Origin: Marthasterias glacialis
Taxonomy: Eukaryota > Echinodermata > Asteroidea > Forcipulatida > Asteriidae
Length of the DNA stretch: 64,000 nt
Assembly (NCBI GenBank): GCA_911728455.2
Contig: OU452229.1
Span: 16,558,754 to 16,622,753, forward strand
Direction: 5' to 3'
In this document: positions 53,500 to 64,000 of the stretch, one piece after another
Numbering within the stretch: the first letter of the stretch is position 1
Layout of the letters: each line of letters begins with the position of its first letter
The notes under the pieces: generated by a model
Database searches by the model: none
Told to the model about the DNA's origin: nothing
What the model saw: only the letters and a program-made list of their open reading frames with translations
Made by a program: the position numbers and the translations under genes

Positions 53500-55742
53500 C
53501 GAACACGTTACATCGTATATTTTGGCTGGCACACGTTGTCGAATTCACGTGGTTTGTGAACGGTTTCATTTTACACACGACACTGCTGTCGTAGGCTTAC
53601 TTCTAGTCATTGAGCTTGACGAAAAGATGAGGGCCGCTCACACACGGGAATAAGGGGGGGGGTAAAGCGTTTAGCAATACGGTGATGACACCTTGACTTA
53701 TTGAAGCTCTTCTGCCACTCACACCACACCGACACTTGCTTAGTGTCGTCACACTTGGTAACCAGCTGAGGACAAACACATGATCTTGGGAATAGCAAGA
53801 TCGGACCAATCATAGAAGACCAACTGACCACCCATCATAACGTTGTCTTTGTCTACACATCGGTGGATGGTACAGACAAATCGCGCAATAAGATTTTACA
53901 GATAACGGCACCGTTTCGTCTTCGCAGTGAAACGCTACCGTAGGCCTATATAGCTGAAAAACATTTATAAAATATATATATATATATATATGAAAAGCGA
54001 TTAACAATTTTTAAAAGAAAATGAGTAACTGATACTGATATAGCACCTCTTTAAAATCATAGTGAACCAGAAATAATCCGTGTGTGACCGTCTGTTGACA
54101 CGGAGACTTTAGAAACTACTGGAAAACTTGGAAAACTTTAAGTAATGGAAACTTGGAAAACTTTAAGTATGGGCTGACGGAGATTTCGAGAAGTCGTCAT
54201 AAGCGTGATAAATCTTGACGATCCCAAATGGAAAAGCTAGACTTTACCGACCGATTTTATTCTGCGACAAAATCATTTCATTTCATTTATTAGTTCTGGT
54301 TGTGAAGCCAAGGATTCTCAGAAAAGTAAATTTAATCACTATACCAGCCAAGAACCCCATGGAGAGAGGACAAGGAAGGAAGTTTCAGTTTTAGATGAGG
54401 GAGGAAAACCCCAGAGAAACATTCCAGGGAAAACCCACCCAATCAGGTTGGGACTGAACAACCCAATCCAGCGGGATTTGGTGGGTGGGTGGGAGGGGGG
54501 GGGGGTTCCAGAGGTGGAAGGCGAGGAAAGAAACCACTGCGCCAACCCGACCGCTCGTGAACGAAATGAACGAAATCATGAACGAAATGCATTCAATAAT
54601 TATTACTATATTACTCATACAAAGATTCTTTGTCATTTGAACGATAAACACAACAATGATACGGAAACTCGTCCATCCCGGACTCTGAAAATTCTAAAAA
54701 CCCCTTCTAAACAATGTGGACGACTCCACGTACACACCAAGCTTATCCGGCGTGACACGACCTTGCCTCGTTTGGACAAACAGGCGGGGAATGATTATTT
54801 TGAGAACGACGCTGCGAAGCTTCCAACACAGTTATCCAATACTGGAAGGGCATGTCAATTAATTGGAGCGTCGCGGCAGTGAAATACATGGAAAAGAAGA
54901 AGAAGAAGAAAAAGAAAAAAAAGCAAATGACACGTGGCGTGGCGAGGACCTGTGTGTGTGTGTCTCACCATATTAATTATATGGGTACAGTTTGTCTTGA
55001 GCTTAATCAAATGGGCTGTAAGTATCAACGATTTTTTGAAAAGGTTGGCCACGGCAAAAAAAAAAGAAGAAAAAAAAATGGATTTTCCTCATACTTTGAT
55101 ATTTGATTAACCTTAGCCCCAAACTAATAAATATCGGAAACAAATTTGAAAAAAAAAAAAAAAAAAAAAATCTGCATTGCCATTGTAACAGCCAAATTAA
55201 GATTGTAGGCTTTTTAAAGCCTTTTTTTTCAAATTTTGAATAAAAAAAAAAAGGCCTTTTTTTCAAGGCCGCATTACCAATAAACAAAATATAGAAAATC
55301 ATTTCCCCTAAAAGTTATTGGTAGATCGGTCCTTTGAGGCTGCAATCAATGTATAAAAATAATCAACAGGTATACCATTAATTTGAAATAGGGGTGTTTT
55401 TTGACTTTTTTTAAGTATCAAAATAATACCTTATGGTAGTGCTCCGATTTCAACCTCGACCACATATTGTTGAGACGAGCATTGGTCTTGTGAAAAAAAA
55501 AAAAAAAAAAAAAAAAAATGGCTGGGGGGGAAATACTTTATTGTTCGTAGTGTTGCCAGGCATTTTCATATTTTTTTTTCGAAATTCAATGCAAGGCTAA
55601 CCTGAAGTTTAATGGCATGAAAACGAACCTTAAAACTTTGTAAGTAATATTAAATTGTTAAGTATATCCACTTTATGTTAAAATAGATCACATTTAATGG
55701 CCAGAGTAACAATAAACCATTGGGATATTGCCATAACTTGGG
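53500..55742. other. Intergenic beyond the Hox2 promoter
   Basis: No gene. Contains (TA)n at 53970-53992, a short GGAAACTTGGAAAACTTTAA tandem duplication at about 54122-54166, a repeat-like block at 54340-54570 with GAGAAACATTCCAGGG, and several A/T runs (54893-54923, 55149-55170, 55493-55517). A small AAAGGCCTTTTT / AAAGCC inverted motif lies at 55209-55270. Confidence 0.45.
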
Positions 55743-56916
55743 TTAACCCAATCAGGACCTTGTTTTGGGGGAACTTACAGGGAGGGGCACTTTAGAGCCC
55801 CCCGCTGTATTTATCAAAATATATCTAGACTGATTTGTATTAAATTTGCAAGAATTTTTTATTCACAGAGATCTACATGATGACCCCGTAAAATATATAT
55901 ACAACTTTGGTAGTTCCTTTGAAACATTTTTGTTGGGATTTTATTGCCATGTTGTGGTCAAAAATTTGATTTTCCCCATGATTTTGGTATTTTTGGTCTA
56001 AATGCCAAGGCTTTGCAAAGTTGTTTACTTTGACATAATCAATAACGTTGGAGCGCCGTGATCGTGTCTTTATCCCATTCTTGGAAAACGTTTGTATTAT
56101 TTAGTTTTACTACTTACAACTAATTTTTGCTGACACCTTTTGGTGCCCAGTGTGCAATGATGAGACCTAGCCGGAAAAAAAAGTATATTCCAATGATATA
56201 AAACAAAAATGATATTGACCATTGCCCTTGCCCTTGCACGCACGTCACGCACGACGACCATGCCACGGTTACCATTTTTTGGAGTCAAGATATACGTGTA
56301 AATGCTGCATTGCCTAAAGTGCGTACCACACTGTTTATCACCAACAAAGTTGACAAAGTTAGAAAATGTCCCCTTCCCTTTTTTCCCCCCCCCCCCCCAC
56401 TTCTCTCTTTTTCCCTTTTTATTTTATTGTTTTCTTAACGATTTTTAGGCTACAGCCCCATTTGCCACCCCCTAGATCCGCCAATGAGCCACTGTACAAC
56501 ACACAGTGACATTGATTCCCAAAATGGCGCAACCAATATTATTGTGATGATGGTGTCAGGTAAATTGGGTCAATTGGTCATAGCCTTTAAATACAGGCTG
56601 AAAATACAAAATCAAAGGTGGCTGCCAGACATGGCGGCCATTTTTAATTCATACACATTTCATTTAACACTTTCACCTGACACATCACTACCACTTTTGG
56701 AGAAACAAACATGAAATAGTGGACATAAAAGTGGACATTAAATAGTGGACCCAATGTCAAACAAATGGTTGTCATAGTAACAGCCACCCCTGATAACACC
56801 TATTCTTTTACAATATGACCCAAGACAAACATAGGAAAGGGTCAGAAATCGGATGCAACATTAAAAGTTAAGGGCAACAACATGGCGGGGCGTATCATAC
56901 ATTGTGTATAACTTAA
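55743..56916 (+). mobile_element. Diverged piggyBac-like non-autonomous element, copy 2
   Basis: Starts TTAACCCAATCAGGAC and soon has GGGGCACTTTAGAGCCCC, paralleling in reverse the right end of the copy ending at 5409. It shares with that copy, in the same order, TTGTGGTCAAAAATTTGATTT, TGGCGGCCATTTTT, a stretch around CACATCACTACCACTTTTG and GTCAAACAAATGGTTG. The right end is eroded, with TTAA at 56913-56916 as a possible boundary. No transposase frame. An old, strongly mutated copy. Confidence 0.5.
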
Positions 56917-57170
56917 AAAATACAAAACAATAACAAACAATAACAACAAAAACTCCGGAAACACCCCAGAAAAAGAAAGTAGGCCTATTCCTCGCTCTGA
57001 AGTTGACATTTCCAATTATTGATAATTCCATAACAAACATCAATCACATTATTTGGAGAACAAATAAGTAACGAATAAAATCAGCAAAAAAACCCCCAAA
57101 AAACAAAAAACAAACAAACAAAACAAACAAACAAACAAACAAACAAACAAGCAAACAAACAACCCAACAG

Positions 57171-57201
<31 letters not shown>

Positions 57202-57995
57202 ATAGAATTAACAAACTTTAAAACCACTGTTACCAAGTGGTTGCCGTGGTAAAAACAAGAATGCCAAGATTTAATAGTTTGACCATAAAGTTAGCAAGTC
57301 CCAAGGTGATCAGCTGCAGGTTTAAAAAGGGTACAGGAAACACTGCAGGGGCGGTGCAAACATTGATTTTCCCCTGCCGACCCGTCCCCACCTTGTTTGG
57401 GTCACACCCCCATTCTGGCAACCCTCCAGTGGTTTATTGTAACTGACCATTACAACTGATTTAATGTTGTATGCCTATGTTTTATATTAACATTCCCTTG
57501 GTCTTAAATCCTATTAGTCCAGCAGATAAGTGGAAGCTTCGTGCACTTGTAAAAGCATGAAACTTAATAGCACGTGTTTGTTTGTTTGTTTGTATGTTTC
57601 TGTTTGTTAGTTTGTTGTGTTTTCTGAAATGCATGCATGTAATGCCCTCCAGAGTCATTGTGCAAAGTGGCCGCCATTTCTGCATCATAATACGGGAAGT
57701 GAGAGGTCTACAACTTACATGTTGGTGTCTGTGAACTCGCAGGGTTATCAAGAGCTCAAAACAAGCATCGTGGAAAGTATCAAACTTTTAGGGTTCCCTT
57801 TCTAAAAATGGCAGCTGTATTTGTTTAAAATTGTGGCTTTTTTGCATGAATACATAACTCGGGAAGTAAGAGTTCTAGAACCTTCGTTTGTTTGTTTGTT
57901 TGTTTGTTTTTTATTTTTATATATATATATAATATAGATATAAGTTTGAATGAATAGGTTTGACGAGTCTTTAAGTTCAAAAGAAACACTTTCAA
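56917..57995. other. Intergenic with (CAAA)n and poly-A
   Basis: (CAAA)n at 57110-57160, an A-run at 57172-57200, (TTTG)n at 57576-57595 and 57888-57910 and (TA)n near 57918-57931. No gene is seen. Confidence 0.5.
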
Positions 57996-58916
57996 AAGTG
58001 TTTGACCCATTTTCAAAATGGCGACCATACACTCTAAAAACTACCGGGTCAGAATTGACCCGCATTCTGGGTCCGGGGGGCTCTGACCCATTTCTGGGTC
58101 AGTATGTGACCCGGAATCTGTCTCGAAATGACCACAAACTGTGTCAAACTGACGCCCAATCGGAGTTTTGGGTCCCCTAGGATCAATGCTGACCCAGGAG
58201 TCTTTAGGTGGATAGGAATAGCGGTCATTTCGCATAATAATACTTCACAGTAACTTGGAAAGTATACTCTCTAAATGTAAAAAAAGTGAACATTTCACAC
58301 GCTTGCCGGAGTGGTGTCAGTTTGGCTTTTTTGAGAGTGAAACTCACTCTTCACCACTCTTTTTTGAGTGAAGGTGGAGTGAATTTCACTCTGAATCTAG
58401 TGGAAATACATGGTTTTTCACTTTAAACAGATCGGTCCGCCATATGGCTCCTTGCAAGGGTGGTGTGGCGGACAAAAAATAGTTTTTTTTTTTTCACTCT
58501 TTGACATTAAGAGAGTAAGAGGACTAGAATTGTTACTTTCTGTGAATTTAAATTCACGGACAACTTGGAGATTTTTGGATTGTAACAAGGGAACAACGTA
58601 TATGAAGGTATGACTCGACCATCATTGAATCATTAAATAAGTAAGTTTCATATCCCTCACAAAATACTATTTTTATTTTAAAACAAAACAAAGTAACTTT
58701 AACAACGATATAGGTTGGGCAAGCTCCAAGCAACACGTGCAAGACAAATCAGTGTACCAAAGTCAAATTTACTGATAAGAGCCAAACACGTGTTTATTCC
58801 ATTTACTTATCCATTTTTTTTTTTTTTTTTTTTGCAATTCGTTGAAACGAAAGACGTGTTGATTTCATTTCTATATATATTTATATATATTTTTTATTTA
58901 TTTATTTTTTTTTTGC
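57996..58916. repeat. 0.9-kb tandem duplication, copy A (empty site)
   Basis: Starts AAGTGTTTGACCCATTTTC and ends in the T-rich run before GCAAGT at 58916-58920. It contains TACACTCTAAAAACTACC followed by GGGTCAG/CTGACCC palindromic motifs and a stretch with inverted GAGTGAAACTCACTCTTCAC. The dinucleotide TA at 58178-58179 is the unoccupied target of the insertion found in copy B. Confidence 0.88.
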
Positions 58917-61000
58917 AAGTGTTTGACCCATTTTCAAAATGGCGACCATACACTCTAAAAACTACCGGGTCAGAATTGACCCGCATTCTGGGTCCGGGGG
59001 GCTCTGACCCATTTCTGGGTCAGTATGTGACCCGGAATCTGTCTCGAAATGACCAAAAACTGTGTCAAACTGACGCCCAATCCGAGTCTCGGGTCCCCTA
59101 CACTCTTAGAAAAAAATACCCAATGTTGCTTAAAATTTTACTCTTTGTGGTGGTAAGAAAGGAACATGGTCGTTGGCGGGGTAAAACGCTACGCAACAGG
59201 GGTTGCCTCAAAATTTACTCAATTCCTGTGTAAAGCATTTTCCCAACAATGCGTCAAAATGTTGACCCAACTATGTTGTGTCAAACTGTACCCAACAAAT
59301 AACTACCCAATCTTTTGACCCTGCAACGTTACCCAACAGCGTTGTATCCTGTATTTACTTAGTAGTTGAGTACTTTAGCCCCAAGAGTGGAGTAAAAAAT
59401 TAAAACGTGTTTTTTTTTTTAATAGAACACATGATTGCACCAACATTTGCCTCGACTGGGAAAACTAAAGGGGAGGGGAGTTCAGCAAAAGAAACACTAC
59501 AACGTTAACCGTCACATTGCTTTTTATTTCATTGATGCACTGTTTATCGGAGTGAACTGGTCTTGTACAATCTCTGATTAATTTATGATTAACGATAAGT
59601 AGTGAAAACGCAATGATCACCTTGCTTGAAACTATATTATATGCGTTCACAATACCGGGGGGGGGGACCAGATACACTTGATCCTAAGATGAACGAATAT
59701 GGTGTCGAATTGAACAAAATGACTAATAACAAAACTCTTGCGAACAGACAATGTAAGAATTTCTTCTTGTGAGAAGTGCTGGCTCTGAAAAGAGCCGGTT
59801 GGTTTTGTCAGACCTTTCAGTGACGAAACCTTCATGTTGAAAAGTCAATGCAGCTTTCCTTGATGATACATTTCCTTCTTCATTAGACAATTGTTCCTCA
59901 AGCAGAATGCTAACATGAAGCCAAATTCTCTTGCAACTATGTTCATACGAACGCACAGCATCAGACTTACGTCCAGCCCCGTCCATATTGTACTATGATT
60001 TGCCTGCGAATTGCTAATAAATGTACGAGTGTATGCCACACATTGCATTATGGGAAAAATGTTTCCACGTGGGCCAATTTACCTCATCGTTTGTTACTTC
60101 TTACCACTTGTTGTGCAAATGTTACACTGCTTCATGGTAAAACAACTGTTGTTTTACCCATTTCTTGGGTAAACAGTCTTGATTCGAACCTCTTTGTTGT
60201 GCTAACTAATTTCTTACCCACTTTTGAGTACCGTATGACCTTTTTCATTGTGTAATAGTTTTACACAAGTGAGGGGTAATACAAAAATTGTGATTTCGCC
60301 CAATATTGAGCAAATGTTACACAATATTTTTACCCAGCTGTTTTACACAGCAAATATTTACACTTCTTTTTTAGAGTGTAGGATCAATGCTGACCCAGGA
60401 GTATTTAGGTGGATAGGAATAGCGGTCATTTCGCATAATGATACTTCACAGTAACTTGGAAAGTATACTCTCTAAATGTAAAAAGAGTGAACATTTCACA
60501 CGCTTGCCGGAGTGGTGTCAGTTTGGCTTTTTTGAGAGTGAAACTCACTCTTCACCACTCTTTTTTGAGTGAAGGTGGAGTGAATTTCACTCTGAATCTA
60601 GTGGAAATACATGGTTTTTCACTTTAAACAGATCGGTCCGCCATATGGCTCCTTGCAAGGGTGGTGTGGCGGACAATTTTTTTTTTTCACTCTTTGACAT
60701 TAAGAGAGTAAGAGGACTAGAATTGTTACTTTCTGTGAATTTAAATTCACGGACAACTTGGAGATTTTTGGATTGTAACAAGGGAACAACGTATATGAAG
60801 GTATGACTCGACCATCATTGAATCATTAAATAAGTAAGTATCATACCCCTCACAAAATACTATTTTTATTTTAAAACAAAACAAAGTAACTTTAACAACG
60901 ATATAGGTTGGGCAAGCTCCAAGCAACACGTGCAAGACAAATCAGTGTACCAAAGTCAAATTTACTGATAAGAGCCAAACACGTGTTTATTCCATTTACT

Positions 61001-61032
<32 letters not shown>

Positions 61033-61100
61033 AATTCGTTGATAGCGAAAGACGTGTTGATTTCATTTCTATATTTTTTTAAAATTTTTTTTTTGCAAGT
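58917..61100. repeat. 0.9-kb tandem duplication, copy B (with insertion)
   Basis: Direct copy of 57996-58916, interrupted at 59100 by a 1278-bp element and resuming at 60379 with TAGGATCAATGCTGACCC. It ends in the same T-rich tract and TTTTGCAAGT near 61100. Outside the insertion the two copies differ by scattered substitutions and small indels. Confidence 0.88.
59101..60378. mobile_element. 1278-bp TA-flanked non-autonomous DNA transposon
   Basis: Begins CACTCTTAGAAAAAAA. The end read in reverse is CACTCTAAAAAAGAAG, a short terminal inverted repeat. TA flanks both sides (59099-59100, 60379-60380), and copy A of the host duplication has the uninterrupted sequence CCCCTAGGATCAATGC with a single TA. 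This proves insertion with TA duplication, as in Tc1/mariner-type or related elements. The interior is full of short TACCCAA / TTACCCA / GTTGGGT-like motifs and has no transposase. Confidence 0.88.
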
Positions 61101-62600
61101 CGTTGATAACTCCAAGCCCATCATAAACCTCAAACAGAATTTCAGCCCGCCCCCCAAAAAATAAATAAATAAATAAACAAATAAATAAATAAATAAATGA
61201 TTATTATAACTTTTAAACGTTTAACTTTTAAAGTAGAAACAATCTGCAGATCAGTGAATATTGGTTATTTATTTATTTATCTATTTGTTGTTTTGACAAA
61301 CTTCCCTTCGATCGTCAGTGAATACTGCTTCATCCCCAATGATCTGTTATACTAATCATTGCCTCATTTCATACAGCGAAACCACCAGATGACACACATG
61401 TGCTCCACTGAGCAAACTACTGCAAAGCTGAAAAGGGGAAATGTGTTTACAACATTTTGGTAGCAAAATACACTGCACTGGAGTCTGAAACATTTATTTA
61501 TTTTTTTTTTTTTTACGAATTAGGTATTCTAGTTTTACTTAAACACTGGAAGCATTTTCTTAACAGCATTGAATACCACAAAACCAAGCAGGGTGCCGAA
61601 AACCAGCTCTCAAAACACTCTCTAGTGAGAGATGGCGGTGGTTTTAAAGATCTCTTGTTGTTAACTGCACGGTGACAAAGGAATGTCCGCACTGCGCGTG
61701 TCACACGGGACTCTCTGTGTGGGAGCTTAAAACACTGTGTGACTTAAACACGTCCACACAGTGTTTTCACGAATTAGAAAAAAAGAAGAAAAAAAAATCT
61801 TTGCAGCATTGAACAGCTCAAAATCAAATTAAGTCTCCTGCTTGAAGCGCTCTCAAACATAAATATAAAAAATAAATAAAATACTAATATATATATATAT
61901 ATTGTCTCCTTAACTCCTAAACTCCTTTAGTGGTTACTTGTTAATAACTTTATATGAATGGAAAACTGAATGTTCTTAAAAACAAATGTCTCAAGAGATA
62001 TCTATGCTGAGTGAACACAACTCTCAAACTGGAGCATTTTTAACAATGTATATACATGTACGGGCATAGGGAAAGAACCACGGATGAGCAAAGTCGTTCT
62101 TCTTGACAATCTCCGGTGCACATCGATGATTGGATTATTGACACAACGGCTCGTAACCGTAGGACTGAAGTGTTTAGTCAAACTGTGTGCCCGGAAAAAG
62201 GTCATGGTGAAGCTGCTCTCGAGAATTCCTTCAACATAGATCCACCCACAGGTCACCAACTCACAAATACGATTAGTTCTCCTGAAAAGCTGTCCATTAC
62301 AGGCAGGGCTAGATTCACAAAGAGATCAGATTGATCTTAAAGTTGGTACCAATCTTAATTGCTTAGCAAAGTGTGACGTCACAATACAAATAATTATGGC
62401 AATATTTAAAACTCATATTAAGATGAATCTAAATGTTTCATTAAAACAATGGTAATATCATCGGCGTTGAAAAGATTTACCTTATTCCAACTATAGAGCA
62501 AGGGCAGATTAACAGCAAAACATGCACCCATCATGTGGAAATTCCACTTCACGTTTTTGAGAAACACAATATAAATAAATGTATAACATTACTGTAAAAA
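61101..62600. other. Intergenic, no gene seen
   Basis: Contains (AAAT)n at 61160-61198, T-runs at 61499-61514 and (TA)n at 61888-61902. The string AGATTCACAAAG (62310-62321) may mark one end of a small element, without a partner being established. Confidence 0.45.
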
Positions 62601-62653
62601 ATGTAACCAACAAACCAACCAACCAACCAATAAACAAATAAACCAACCAACCA

Positions 62654-62687
<34 letters not shown>

Positions 62688-62738
62688 CGACAGACAGACA
62701 GACAGACAGACAGACCGACAGACAGACAGACCGACACC

Positions 62739-62781
<43 letters not shown>

Positions 62782-62880
62782 GGACGGACGGACGGACGGA
62801 CGAACGAACGAATGAACGAGCGAACGTTCGAACAAACGAACGAAGGGACGAACAAACAAACAAACAAATAAATAAATAAT
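62601..62880. repeat. Compound tetranucleotide microsatellite
   Basis: Successive blocks of (ACCA)n, (CAGA)n with CCGA variants, (CGGA)n, (CGAA)n, (CAAA)n and (AAAT)n. Each differs from its neighbour by one base of the unit, a stepwise-mutated array like that at 13.6-13.9 kb. Confidence 0.95.
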
Positions 62881-63963
62881 CAACGTTAAAGAAGGCAACC
62901 AGCCTACTAACTCCCAAATAAGCAAAGGGTCTGTCTGAAATCCCACAAGTTGGGCCGTCAGGTCACATGACAGTGTCACTCTACACCGTCATTCAGCTGC
63001 ATACGTGCAAAATAAATCTAACATTTTCAAACAATTTACTGTCAACGTTCATGTACATGTCTCTGGGTACACATTGTGTGCTTGCATAAGCTGACATTTT
63101 ACTTCAAGTTTTCGGAGTCTTATCGTCAGGTTATCTTGATGAACCAGGTAGGGGTTCCCGTATAGTATTTTGTTGTTCGTTGTCTGTAAAAGGAACAGAA
63201 CCGACTGATTACGGGTGTCATATACCGACAACGTTCCCAATAGTCTGATCTTTCCAATATGGCGTATCTACAATCTCGTTAACCCCTCGTGCCACTAAAT
63301 ATTGTGCTAAAAATTAGAATTTCAAATCAGAAAGCCGTGGGAACGAGGAATGTTATAGCCCCCCAGAAATTTCTGACCCACTTTCCGTTTTTTACTGTCC
63401 TTTTATGAACCGAGGTTTTGATGTTGGCTCTACTCGTGCTTGGAATTCGGAATTAAACTGCAAAAGATGGTGGAGTAAGGCCATTGTACGTTTCATTTGA
63501 TATTATCTTGCCTTTAACATTTTATTGAGTTTACACACGTTTTCTTGCAAGCTGTTGCCATTGTTGATCAGTTATACTCTTCACATTACTTTTGTTTCCA
63601 TTGACTTTTTTTCTTCTTTTAATTAAACAAATACAATACTTATATCGCCCTCCTTGCATTATTAATTAGGCGTTATGGCTCACCACACCAGCCTGTTTTA
63701 AGCGCCGCCCACAACTAAAAACCAACGGCACGTGCAACTCTACCGCCTGATCATCACAACCAAGACGCTCACTCATAGGCGGTGCATGTCAAGTGGAATG
63801 GACAACTTTTATGGGACGCTAGATGGCGGCAAACTTACCAGGTAAATCCACCGTTCTCGGTATGTGCGCATGCTCAGATTTACGTAAACAATGGGAAAAA
63901 TACTCTGCCGCCAAGTGTCCCAAAGTCCCCTTTGCAAAAACTTGTTCAAAATATGATAATTGT
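62881..63963. other. Intergenic, no gene seen
   Basis: Unique sequence of moderate composition with no supported gene. GC-richer near 63680-63860. Confidence 0.4.
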
Positions 63964-64000
63964 TGGTTTGTCGGTTTGTCGGTTTGTCGGTTTGTCGGTT
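63964..64000. repeat. 8-bp tandem repeat (GGTTTGTC)n running off the window
   Basis: At least four units of GGTTTGTC at the very end. The array continues beyond the window, so its size is unknown. Confidence 0.9.

Overview
The window is animal nuclear DNA from the anterior half of a Hox cluster. Two homeobox genes can be read in full. Hox4 is on the + strand (coding 37040-39102, two exons). Hox2 is on the - strand (coding 49332-53228, three exons). The microRNA gene mir-10 lies at about 17.49-17.59 kb on the + strand, upstream of Hox4, which is its conserved position between Hox5 and Hox4. Homeodomain types, the Hox4 N-terminus, tRNA-headed SINEs and very AT-rich, microsatellite-laden intergenic DNA suggest a deuterostome, most likely an echinoderm. 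From general knowledge, sea urchins and the sampled sea cucumbers lack Hox4, so a brittle star, sea star or crinoid is more plausible. The class cannot be settled from this window.

Layout. 1-17.4 kb: gene-poor sequence with a piggyBac-like repeat (to 5.41 kb), a 416-bp hAT-type MITE with a perfect 8-bp target duplication (6.63-7.05 kb), a tandem tRNA-Asn(GTT) array (8.92-9.64 kb), a LINE remnant (10.1-10.3 kb), a tRNA-derived SINE (13.2-13.5 kb), a large compound microsatellite and a small foldback. 17.5 kb: mir-10. 24.3-25.2 kb: an 896-bp element bounded by TTAA and built from short palindromes. 26.8-27.5 kb: a 9-bp minisatellite. 28.4-28.9 kb: a second SINE. 29.2-29.5 kb: a second palindromic foldback. 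31-37 kb: several unique, more GC-rich islands upstream of Hox4. 37-39.1 kb: Hox4. 39.1-49.3 kb: no gene, but a 100-N scaffold gap and a 1.8-kb tandem duplication. 49.3-53.2 kb: Hox2, followed by its promoter region. 53.3-64 kb: no gene, but a second piggyBac-like copy, a 0.9-kb tandem duplication with a 1278-bp TA-flanked insertion in one copy, and microsatellites.

The main biological point is the arrangement. In an ordinary cluster Hox4, Hox3, Hox2 and Hox1 are transcribed in the same direction. Here Hox4 and Hox2 are convergent (tail to tail) about 10.2 kb apart, no Hox3 homeobox lies between them, and the interval carries a duplication and many repeats. This fits an inversion or rearrangement of the anterior cluster. 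However, the only assembly gap (44524-44623) lies between the two genes, so a scaffolding error must be excluded. No protein-coding gene other than Hox4 and Hox2 can be supported.
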